64,000 bases of DNA from JAKAXS01 sp965279065 (GTDB lineage: Bacteria; Pseudomonadota; Alphaproteobacteria; Rhizobiales; Hyphomicrobiaceae), in NCBI GenBank assembly GCA_965279065.1, contig OZ257134.1, positions 1,798,001 to 1,862,000 on the forward strand, read 5' to 3'. Both the position numbers and the translations under genes were made by a program. Positions 22,971 to 30,039 of the stretch are shown here, one piece after another (within the stretch, counting starts at the first letter, position 1; each line of letters begins with the position of its first letter). The notes below the pieces were generated by a model. That model was not told the DNA's origin. It saw only the letters and a program-made list of their open reading frames with translations, and searched no databases.

Positions 22971-23746
22971 GGCGCAGGTGGCGGGGCCGGCGTTGGAGCC
23001 GGTACCGCCAAGCTTTCCGCAGCAGGCGCGTGATGGCGCACGAGATCGCACCACATGTCGTAGTTCGAGCACGCCAGCTGCGTCGAGCCTGAGTAGACCA
23101 TGTCAAGCGCCACGTAGACGATGATGAGCAGGCCGATCCACGTAATCCAGGGATACTTGACGAGCAGCGAGGCGATCATGCGCGAGGCCAGCGCCATCAG
23201 CACGATGGCGATGAACAGGCCGATGACCAGTACCAGCGTCGAGCCCTTGGCGGCGCCAGCGACGGCCAGCACGTTGTCGAGCGACATGGAAACGTCGGCC
23301 AGCGTGATCGTCCAGACCGCCGACCAGAACCCGAGTTGCGGCCCCGTGAGTGAGTTGCCTGAGGCCTCAACGGCCTGCGAGTCCTCGTGCTCCCCCGACA
23401 CGATCTGCCGGTACATTTTCCAGCACACCCAGAGCAGTAGCAATCCGCCGCCCAGGATCATGATGCCGCCAATGGCCAGCAGGTGAGTGGTGATTGCCGC
23501 AAAGAAGATGCGCAGGATCACCGCAGCGGCGATGCCCCAGAAGATGACCTGGTTGCGAATGGACTTATCGACCCGCGAAGCTGCCAGGCCGACGACGATG
23601 GCATTGTCTCCCGCCAGCACCACATCGATCATGATGATGTTGATGAGCGGCACCCAATTGGCCTTGTACCAGTCGAGCGAGAACAGGTTCTCAAACTCGC
23701 CTTCGACCGAACTGATCAAGTCCCAGGCACTTTGCAACAAATCCAT
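22967..23746 (-). CDS. TerC-family integral membrane protein (YjbE type)
   Basis: A 259-residue inner-membrane protein with seven helices. The paired acidic family motifs are present in both halves: IIMIDVVLAGDNAIVVGLAA near residue 40, and ITLADVSMSLDNVLAVAGAA near residue 150. Members are implicated in export or handling of metal ions such as manganese and calcium, and in tellurite resistance in some species. The C-terminal 30 residues are Pro/Ala-rich. The gene overlaps argC by four bases and lies about 150 bases downstream of rpsI, beyond a terminator, so it probably has its own promoter. Confidence 0.9.
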   Translation of the reverse strand: MDLLQSAWDLISSVEGEFENLFSLDWYKANWVPLINIIMIDVVLAGDNAIVVGLAASRVDKSIRNQVIFWGIAAAVILRIFFAAITTHLLAIGGIMILGGGLLLLWVCWKMYRQIVSGEHEDSQAVEASGNSLTGPQLGFWSAVWTITLADVSMSLDNVLAVAGAAKGSTLVLVIGLFIAIVLMALASRMIASLLVKYPWITWIGLLIIVYVALDMVYSGSTQLACSNYDMWCDLVRHHAPAAESLAVPAPTPAPPPAP

Positions 23747-23840
23747 TGGCCGCCAATCCTCAACGTTTCCCGGCTGGTATGTGCCATCTGACCAGCGTTA
23801 TCGCAAGCGCCCTGCGACGCGGGCGCCCTGCGAGGACACG

Positions 23841-23874
23841 AAAAAGCCCGCTCACCGATGGCAAGCGGGCTTTC
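23841..23874 (-). terminator. Rho-independent terminator of rplM-rpsI
   Basis: AAAGCCCGCT and AGCGGGCTTT form a 10-bp stem with a loop of about 11 bases. On the minus strand the hairpin ends in TTTTT, 25 bases past the rpsI stop. It separates the ribosomal operon from terC-argC. Confidence 0.85.
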
Positions 23875-23899
23875 TGAGGTAACCCTGAAGCGGGCTGGA

Positions 23900-24391
23900 T
23901 TAGCGCTTTGAGAACTGGAACGAACGGCGGGCCTTCATGCGGCCGTACTTCTTGCGCTCGACCGTACGGCTGTCGCGCGTCAGGAAGCCGCCCTTCTTCA
24001 ACACGCCACGCAGCTCCGGCTCGAAATAGGTGAGCGCCTTCGAGATGCCGTGACGCACGGCGCCGGCCTGACCCGAGAGCCCGCCACCCATGACGGTCAC
24101 GTTGATGTCGTACTGCGTCGCGCGGCTGGCCGCGTTCAGCGGCTGCTGCAGTAGCATTTGCAGAACCGGGCGTGCGAAGTAGGCCTTGTAGTCCTTCGCG
24201 TTGACCTGGATCAAACCCTTGCCCGGCTTGATCCAAACGCGGGCGACCGCGTCCTTGCGCTTGCCCGTGGCATAGGCGCGACCGAGCTTGTCCAACTTCT
24301 GGACGTGCACGGGCGCTTCGGCAGGCGCAGCGGCCTTGGCCGAGCCCTTCAATTCACCCAGGTCTCCGAGGGTCTTGCTCTCTTGCACCAT
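23900..24391 (-). CDS. rpsI: 30S ribosomal protein S9 (uS9)
   Basis: A 163-residue ribosomal protein. The first 35 residues are an Ala-rich extension (KAAAPAEAPVHVQKLDKLGR), common in alphaproteobacteria. The S9 core follows: YATGKRKDAVARVWIKPGKG, then INVTVMGGGLSGQAGAVRHG, and the universally conserved C-terminal tail ERKKYGRMKARRSFQFSKR that reaches the P-site tRNA. It is co-transcribed with rplM, which ends four bases upstream. Confidence 0.98.
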   Translation of the reverse strand: MVQESKTLGDLGELKGSAKAAAPAEAPVHVQKLDKLGRAYATGKRKDAVARVWIKPGKGLIQVNAKDYKAYFARPVLQMLLQQPLNAASRATQYDINVTVMGGGLSGQAGAVRHGISKALTYFEPELRGVLKKGGFLTRDSRTVERKKYGRMKARRSFQFSKR

Positions 24392-24395
24392 CGCT

Positions 24396-24857
24396 CTAAA
24401 CCCTCACGTTCTTGCGGTTCAATACGGCGACGTCGAGCTTCGCCGGGTTCTGCGCCGTATGCGGATGCTCGGCGCCCTTGTAGATTTTCAGGTTGCGCAT
24501 CAGCTGACGCTGCAACGGACCGCGAGCCAGCATGCGCTGGACAGCCAGCTCCAGGACGCGCTCGGGGAACTTGCCGTCGAAGATCTGGCGCGGAGAACGC
24601 TCCTTGATCCCGCCCGGATAACCGGTGTGGCGGTAGTAGACCTTGTCTTCCCGCTTGTTGCCGGTGAAGACCACCTTGTCGGCGTTGACGACGATGATGT
24701 TGTCGCCGCAGTCGACATGCGGGGTGTAAATGGCTTTGTGCTTACCCTTGAGGCGCATGGCGATGAGAGTGGCGAGCCGGCCGACGACAAGACCGTCGGC
24801 GTCGATTACGATCCACTTCTTCTCCACCTCGCCGGGCTTGGCGACGAACGTTTTCAT
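24396..24857 (-). CDS. rplM: 50S ribosomal protein L13 (uL13)
   Basis: A 153-residue ribosomal protein, starting MKTFVAKPGEVEKKWIVIDA. The core contains GRLATLIAMRLKGKHKAIYT, DNIIVVNADKVVFTGNKRED, and the L13 signature around RMLARGPLQRQLMRNLKIY. The reading frame is open further upstream to 24995, but the ATG at 24857 gives the conserved N-terminus. It is the first gene of the rplM-rpsI operon, with its promoter at 24928-24956. Confidence 0.98.
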   Translation of the reverse strand: MKTFVAKPGEVEKKWIVIDADGLVVGRLATLIAMRLKGKHKAIYTPHVDCGDNIIVVNADKVVFTGNKREDKVYYRHTGYPGGIKERSPRQIFDGKFPERVLELAVQRMLARGPLQRQLMRNLKIYKGAEHPHTAQNPAKLDVAVLNRKNVRV

Positions 24858-24927
24858 GTGCCAGCTTCCTGCGCGTTGTGCGGCCGGACGGCAGCCGTCC
24901 GGCTCGTTCTCATTAGAACTGCCGCGC

Positions 24928-24956
24928 GTATATCTGTAGCTGCGAGTCACCGTCAA
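24928..24956 (-). promoter_or_regulatory. Promoter candidate for rplM-rpsI
   Basis: On the minus strand TTGACG (24951-24956) and ATATAC (24928-24933) are separated by 17 bases. The -10 box is about 70 bases before the rplM start codon. The match is good for an alphaproteobacterial housekeeping promoter. Confidence 0.6.
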
Positions 24957-25005
24957 CGAAATTCGTCGAATCTCTGAAAAATCAAATAGAATCAAACATG
25001 ATATT

Positions 25006-25044
25006 AGCGGTATTATAATACCGCTATAGTGGTATCATAATACC
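25006..25044. promoter_or_regulatory. Tandem palindromes in the rplM / exported-protein divergent region
   Basis: AGCGGTATTATAATACCGCT (25006-25025) is a perfect 20-base palindrome. A second copy of its core, GGTATCATAATACC (25031-25044), differs at one base from GGTATTATAATACC (25009-25022). Dyad centres are 22 bases apart, about two helical turns, as expected for cooperative repressor binding. The region is strongly AT-rich compared with its surroundings. It contains TATAAT-like boxes and lies 110 bases before the gene at 25155 and upstream of the rplM promoter. The regulator is unknown. Confidence 0.6.
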
Positions 25045-25154
25045 TCAATAAAATCATCTCCGGTACCGGCACGAGCCCGAGCATCTTACATCTGTCTCAA
25101 GTCTTGCGTACGAGGGCGACCGTCAGCAGATTGGACTGAACCGAGGATCATCCC

Positions 25155-25742
25155 ATGCGATCTATTCCGAAGCTCTCCATGATTGCCCTTGTGGTGTTCT
25201 TGGCCGGCTCTGCCGCTTTCGGATCCGCTGCAAGTGCCCAGCAGCTCAAGCAGATCAAGCTGACCGACAAGTTGGTCGAAGGCTTCATCGCGGCTCAGGC
25301 CGACTTTGCTCCGCTGACCGAAAAGCTGCGCGAGGGCAGCGAAAAGCCCGAACCGTCCCTCGCCGGTAAGCTGGAAGAGATCGCCAAGAAGCACGGCTTC
25401 AAGGATTTTTCGGAATTCGAGGCCGTGGGATCCAACGTGACCCTGGTGCTCGACAGCCTCGATCCCAAGACCGGCGCCTATGCCGATCCCGTAGAGAAGA
25501 TCAAAAAGGAACGCGACGAGATCAAAGCCGACACGTCGATCCCGGAGAACGACAAGAAGCTGGCTCTTGACGACATCGAACAGGAGATCGCCGCGGCCCA
25601 GCCGCTCCAGTTTAAGGAGAATATCGAGGTCGTGAAGAAGCACCGAGAAGCCATCGACAAGCTGGTGCCCGCGCAGACGGACGAAGCCACCGAAGGTGCA
25701 GCCCCCGGCGGCGCCACGCCCGACAGCAAATCCAGCGAATGA
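25155..25742 (+). CDS. Exported helical protein of unknown function
   Basis: A 195-residue protein. A signal peptide covers about residues 1-28 (LSMIALVVFLAGSAAFGSAA, cleavage after ASA-Q). The mature part is highly charged and helical: KLVEGFIAAQADFAPLTEKL, then KLEEIAKKHGFKDFSEFEAV, then DPVEKIKKERDEIKAD, ending in a Gly/Ala/Pro-rich tail. No cysteines or catalytic motifs are visible. The start has GAGGAT upstream. Its stop overlaps the start of the hydratase-like gene (ATGA), so the two are translationally coupled. The tandem palindromes at 25006-25044 lie in its upstream region and may control it. Confidence 0.75.
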   Translation: MRSIPKLSMIALVVFLAGSAAFGSAASAQQLKQIKLTDKLVEGFIAAQADFAPLTEKLREGSEKPEPSLAGKLEEIAKKHGFKDFSEFEAVGSNVTLVLDSLDPKTGAYADPVEKIKKERDEIKADTSIPENDKKLALDDIEQEIAAAQPLQFKENIEVVKKHREAIDKLVPAQTDEATEGAAPGGATPDSKSSE

Positions 25743-26587
25743 CCGGCGCGCGAAACATGCCGTCGAGCGCCATTGTGCCTGACACAACCGTCGGTGACGG
25801 TCTCATTACGATCGAAAAGCCCGAAGCCGGTGTCGCCGTCCTGACCCTGTCGCGTCCTCGGGCGCGCAACGCACTTTCGCTGGCTATGCTAGAATCCTTG
25901 CAGTCCGCGTTGCTGACCCTACGCAATGATCCGGCCGTCTCCGTCATCGTGCTGTCGGCCCAAGGCCCAGCCTTCTGCGCCGGTCACGACCTCAAGGAAC
26001 TAACGTCCCACCGCGGCGACTCAGATGGCGGCCGCGCGTTCTATGCCCTCACGATGCGAACCTGTGCCGACCTCATGCAGGGCATCATCGACTGCCCCAA
26101 GCCGGTCATCGCCGCGGTGCAGGCCACCGCCACGGCCGCCGGGTGCCAGCTTGTCGCCACGTGCGATCTCGCCATCGCCGCCGACACCGCCTCATTCTGC
26201 ACGCCCGGCGTAAACATTGGGCTGTTCTGCTCGACTCCGATGGTGGCTCTCACCCGCAACGTCTCGCGCAAGCGCGCCATGGAGCTGTTGCTGCTCGGCG
26301 AAATGCTGCCTGCCGACGAAGCAGTCACGTGGGGTCTCGTCAACCGCGCCGTGCCGCGTGAAGACGTGCTGCCCGACGCCCTCGACATGGCCCGCAAGAT
26401 CGCAGCGAAATCGCCTGCCACCGTCGCCATTGGCAAGCGCGCCTTCTACGCCCAGATCGAACAGCCGCTCGCCGAGGCCTACGACTTCGCCGCCGCCGTC
26501 ATGGTCGAGAACATGTTGCACGCTGACGCCTCCGAAGGCATCTGCGCCTTCCTCGACAAGCGGCCGCCAACCTGGTCGGGAAAATAA
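25739..26587 (+). CDS. Enoyl-CoA hydratase/isomerase family protein, ECHDC3-like
   Basis: A 282-residue crotonase-fold protein. The first oxyanion-hole segment is GPAFCAGHDLKEL, the second is AAGCQLVATCDLAIAADTA. The C-terminal trimerisation region includes LLLLGEMLPADEAVTWGLVN and ends LHADASEGICAFLDKRPPTW, the pattern of the ECHDC3 branch. At the place where classic hydratases carry the first catalytic Glu the sequence is VATCDLA, so the usual two-glutamate set is not evident and the reaction may differ. It is translationally coupled to the exported protein upstream, an odd pairing with no obvious pathway. Confidence 0.87.
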   Translation: MTGARNMPSSAIVPDTTVGDGLITIEKPEAGVAVLTLSRPRARNALSLAMLESLQSALLTLRNDPAVSVIVLSAQGPAFCAGHDLKELTSHRGDSDGGRAFYALTMRTCADLMQGIIDCPKPVIAAVQATATAAGCQLVATCDLAIAADTASFCTPGVNIGLFCSTPMVALTRNVSRKRAMELLLLGEMLPADEAVTWGLVNRAVPREDVLPDALDMARKIAAKSPATVAIGKRAFYAQIEQPLAEAYDFAAAVMVENMLHADASEGICAFLDKRPPTWSGK

Positions 26588-26588
26588 C

Positions 26589-28787
26589 CTAGCCCAACTC
26601 CGCCAGCACGCACTTCAGCACGCCGTAGTCGTAGCGCCCCTCCAGTGCCGCATGCGCCGGCCCGAGCTTTCCGCTGTCCAACGTGCCGAGTCGTTCGAAC
26701 GCCGCGTGGATCTCATCGATGTCGCCCTCATCGAGAGCCAAGACAGTGCGCGCCTCGACGAGGCCAGCCTCGATCGCTTCGGCAAAGTGACCCCAAATGG
26801 TCCCAATGTCGAGCCGGCGTTCGCCCGCGATCTTTTCCGCGTCGAGCCCCCTCAGGTGCAGCGCCAGCGTCTGGTTCACCGTCGCCGACAGGCGGTTGGA
26901 CAGCAGTGGATGCGGCTTGAAATCGGCGATTACGGTCAGCAGTGCCGCGCCGTAGCGCTTGATCTTGCTGTCACCCAACCCGAGGATGCCGTGCAGGTCG
27001 TCTTCGCGCACCGGCCGTTTCGACGCCAGTTCCGCCAGCGTCTTGTCGTGGCAGATGACGTACGGCGGCAGCTTGGCCTCTGTAGCCAGCCGCAGCCGCA
27101 GGGCCTTCAGCGCCGCATAGAGTGTCTGATCACCCGCCGCGACGCTGGCTGCCGCCGCGGACGTCTCGCGCTTCGCCTTGCCGCGCTTCTCGATCTTGCG
27201 CGGCACCCGCATCAGGAACCGCGTTTCGCCCCGCAGCAGCGGCCGCGCCTTGTCCGTCAGCGCCAGCGTGCCGTGCCCCTCGTCGTCCGATGTCAGAAAG
27301 CCCGCAGCAACCAGCTGGCGGAAGATCGCCCGCCACGTCGCCACATCGGTTTCCTGGCCGATGCCGAACACCGACAGCTTGTCGTGTCCGTTGCGGCCGA
27401 TGCGATCGTCGGCCTTGCCGGCCAGCACATCCAGCACATACGTGACCCCGAAGCCCTGCCCCGTGCGATACACGGCAGAAAGCGCCTTCTGTGCCAGTAC
27501 CGTGCCGTCGGTGGTATCCGGCGGCGCCTGGCAGTTGTCACAGTTCCCGCACGGCTCACCGAGATGCTGCCCGAAATACGCCAGCAACGCCTGGCGCCGG
27601 CAGCCAGTCATCTCAGACAGCCCGATCAGCGCGTCGAGCTTGCCCCGCTGCACTTTCTTGTAGGTTTCGCTTCCCTCGGACTGCGCGATCCATTGGCGCA
27701 ACTGGATGACATCCTGCAGGCCGTACGCCATCCACGCGTTCGCCGGCTCCCCGTCACGCCCAGCGCGCCCCGTCTCCTGATAATAGGCCTCGATCGACTT
27801 CGGCAGATTGAGATGCGCCACGAACCGCACGTCCGGCTTGTCGATCCCCATGCCGAAGGCGATCGTGGCCACCACGATGACGCCGTCGTCGCTGAGAAAC
27901 TTGTCCTGCGCCCCGCGCCGGATCTTCGCGTCGAGCCCCGCGTGATAGGCCAGCGCCTTGCGCCCCTTGGCATTGAGCCACGCCGCCGTCTCATCGACGG
28001 ACCGCCGCGACAAGCAGTAGACGATGCCGGCGTCCGCCGGATGCTCCTGCTCGATGAACTGCCACAGCCGCTCCTTGGCGCTCATCGAACCCATCTCGGC
28101 GATGGTGTAGCGGATGTTCGGCCGGTCGAAACTGGCGACGAAGCGTTCCGCGTTACCCAGGCTGAGTTCGGCGATGATCTCCTCGCGCGTGCGTTCATCC
28201 GCCGTGGCCGTCAGCGCGATGCGCGGAATGCCGGGAAACCGCTCCGCCAGCACCTTCAGCTGCCGATACTCAGGCCGGAAGTCATGCCCCCACTGCGAGA
28301 CGCAATGCGCTTCGTCGATGGCGAACAGCGACACTTTCGACCGGCCGATCAATCCCAGGGTGCGCTCCTGCAGCAAGCGCTCCGGTGCGACGTACAGCAG
28401 GTCCAGATCGCCCGTCCGCAGGTCGTTCTCGACGCTCTCCTGCTCGCGCCGGTCGATGGTCGAATTGAGGTAGGCGGCCCTGACGCCGACCTCGCGCAAC
28501 GCCTCCACCTGGTCGTGCATCAAGGCGATCAGGGGCGACACCACGATGCCGGTCCCCGGCCGGACCAGCGATGGAATCTGGTAGCACAGCGATTTCCCGC
28601 CCCCTGTCGGCATCAGCACGAGCGCGTCACGCCCCGCCAGCAGAGCGGCGATGATGCCTTCCTGATGTGAGCGGAAGCTCTTGTATCCAAACAGGCTTTC
28701 GAGGAGCCGATGGGCTTCGGCAAGGGAGGTTTCCAGCAAGGCAGGGTCCGTGTCGTGGCTATCGGGTGAACGGCAGGTCGCCGCCAC
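26589..28787 (-). CDS. recQ: ATP-dependent DNA helicase RecQ
   Basis: A 3'-5' DNA helicase of about 732 residues used in recombination and fork repair. Domains in order: DEAD-type helicase with Walker A MPTGGGKSLCYQ and DEAHCVSQWGHDFRPEY; helicase C domain with QETGRAGRDGEP; RecQ zinc-binding region (GCRRQALLAYFGQ, then CGNCDNC); RQC winged helix; HRDC domain (about 545-615, LYAALKALRLRLATEAKLPP); and a C-terminal helix-turn-helix of the HTH_40 type found in some RecQs. The frame is open to 29021, but that would overlap the divergent small-protein gene; the GTG at 28787 is the best start I can find, without a clear ribosome binding site. Confidence 0.93.
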   Translation of the reverse strand: MAATCRSPDSHDTDPALLETSLAEAHRLLESLFGYKSFRSHQEGIIAALLAGRDALVLMPTGGGKSLCYQIPSLVRPGTGIVVSPLIALMHDQVEALREVGVRAAYLNSTIDRREQESVENDLRTGDLDLLYVAPERLLQERTLGLIGRSKVSLFAIDEAHCVSQWGHDFRPEYRQLKVLAERFPGIPRIALTATADERTREEIIAELSLGNAERFVASFDRPNIRYTIAEMGSMSAKERLWQFIEQEHPADAGIVYCLSRRSVDETAAWLNAKGRKALAYHAGLDAKIRRGAQDKFLSDDGVIVVATIAFGMGIDKPDVRFVAHLNLPKSIEAYYQETGRAGRDGEPANAWMAYGLQDVIQLRQWIAQSEGSETYKKVQRGKLDALIGLSEMTGCRRQALLAYFGQHLGEPCGNCDNCQAPPDTTDGTVLAQKALSAVYRTGQGFGVTYVLDVLAGKADDRIGRNGHDKLSVFGIGQETDVATWRAIFRQLVAAGFLTSDDEGHGTLALTDKARPLLRGETRFLMRVPRKIEKRGKAKRETSAAAASVAAGDQTLYAALKALRLRLATEAKLPPYVICHDKTLAELASKRPVREDDLHGILGLGDSKIKRYGAALLTVIADFKPHPLLSNRLSATVNQTLALHLRGLDAEKIAGERRLDIGTIWGHFAEAIEAGLVEARTVLALDEGDIDEIHAAFERLGTLDSGKLGPAHAALEGRYDYGVLKCVLAELG

Positions 28788-28872
28788 ATTCAGTGCGGGT
28801 TCATATGTACACAGGTAGCGTCTGATCGCATAATCCGCGCCGTTCGAGGGCGGGATTGAAGTGGAGACGATG

Positions 28873-29148
28873 ATGTTGAAGACGATGAGTTGGGCCAAAG
28901 CAGGATCGGCTGCCGCCCTGTTCATGCTCGCGTCGGCTCCGTCGGCGTTGGCGCAGGCCAACTGCGAGATGTACGCCAAGCTCGCCATCCAGCAGCAGCG
29001 CCAGAACGATGCGTCCTGCAAGCTGCAGGGGCCGGACTGGAATTCCGATCTGCAGCGTCACATGGCGTGGTGCACGACCGCTTCGCCGCAGCAGTGGCAG
29101 GCCGCACTTCAGCGCCGCAAGCAGGCTCTCGACAGCTGCGGCAGGTAG
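28873..29148 (+). CDS. Small exported protein with four cysteines
   Basis: A 91-residue protein. A signal peptide spans residues 1 to about 28 (WAKAGSAAALFMLASAPSAL, cleavage after LAQA). The mature domain of about 63 residues has cysteines in NCEMY, ASCKL, AWCTT and DSCGR, spaced as if two disulfides fold a small helical domain; WAKA and QQQRQNDASCKLQGPDW are notable segments. I do not recognise the family. The ATG at 28873 is chosen because GGAGA is five bases upstream. It is followed after six bases by the AprI/Inh-like inhibitor gene, so the two form an operon. Confidence 0.72.
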   Translation: MLKTMSWAKAGSAAALFMLASAPSALAQANCEMYAKLAIQQQRQNDASCKLQGPDWNSDLQRHMAWCTTASPQQWQAALQRRKQALDSCGR

Positions 29149-29154
29149 TAGCCG

Positions 29155-29883
29155 ATGAAGGCGATCCTCCATCTTTCTGCCGCCTCGACAGTGGCGCGGG
29201 TGGCGGCGCTCGCCGTGGCCATTGCCGTCCAGATTCCGATTCCGGCATCGGCTCAAGTCTCCCGCGAGATCGTCGAAACCACCGCCGGCGACTGGCTGCT
29301 CGCGCCCGAAGATGGCCGGCCCGGCTGCCGACTGCAGCTGCGCACGAACGAAGTGATCGGCGGCTACGAGCTGCGCCCCGCCCCCAACTGCATGGGAGTA
29401 CGCACCATGATGGTGACGGCGCTGGCCTGGCGCTTCGACCAGGCCAGCGGCGGCATCGCCTTCTCAGGCCCCGAGCGCGAGACGATCCTCAGTTTCACCG
29501 AAAAGGAGGACGGCACCTACGCCAGTCCCGGCGAGCCCGGCGACGTGCTCCTGCTCGTCAAGGCGCCGCCGAGCATCACAGCCGTCCCCAACGCCAAATC
29601 GATCTTCGGCACCTGGTCCGTATTGAGCGGCGGCAAGGCCGTGATCTGCCGCATCACCTTCACCGATCACGCGCCGGATGGAGGAGAGGAAAGTTACGCC
29701 CTCAAGCTCGACGACGCGTGCGATGACAAGCTGACGAATCTCAAGCTCGCCTCCTGGCGCATCGAGGGTTTGAACCTCATGCTCTACGGCAGCGACGGCG
29801 AGAGCTTTGCCTTCCAGCCCGGTGGTAAGGGCACTTTCGTCGCAGACGATGCCAAGCCACCCCTGGTGATGGTGCGCCAGTAG
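29155..29883 (+). CDS. Exported protein with two AprI/Inh protease-inhibitor-like domains
   Basis: A 242-residue periplasmic protein. A signal peptide covers about residues 1-34 (LAVAIAVQIPIPASA-Q). Two similar domains follow. The first (about 40-130) has AGDWLLAPEDGRPGCRLQL, PAPNCMGVR and ALAWRFDQASGGIAFSGPER. The second (about 145-235) has FGTWSVLSGGKAVICRITF, DDACDDKL and LASWRIEGLNLMLYGSDGES. The W..L....C.L...C...W....L.L pattern is that of AprI/Inh inhibitors, which protect Gram-negative periplasms from their own serralysin-type metalloproteases. No such protease is in the window. A tandem pair is less usual than a single domain. Confidence 0.82.
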   Translation: MKAILHLSAASTVARVAALAVAIAVQIPIPASAQVSREIVETTAGDWLLAPEDGRPGCRLQLRTNEVIGGYELRPAPNCMGVRTMMVTALAWRFDQASGGIAFSGPERETILSFTEKEDGTYASPGEPGDVLLLVKAPPSITAVPNAKSIFGTWSVLSGGKAVICRITFTDHAPDGGEESYALKLDDACDDKLTNLKLASWRIEGLNLMLYGSDGESFAFQPGGKGTFVADDAKPPLVMVRQ

Positions 29884-30039
29884 CTTTTGTGCTGCTAGCC
29901 GAGAAAGCCGCTAACCATAAGGCTTTCTGTCATCGAGCAGTCATGCAGCCGATACCCGGCTGTCATGAATCGCGCGTATCTCCCGCTTCAGTTTCTAGCG
30001 CGATCCGCATGAGCGGAGCGCAGCGAACCTGGAGCGGCG

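Noticed and set aside
26217..28670. Open frame of 817 codons on the plus strand across recQ
   Set aside because: Antisense shadow of recQ with low-information Arg/Pro-rich translation; the recQ motifs on the minus strand are complete.
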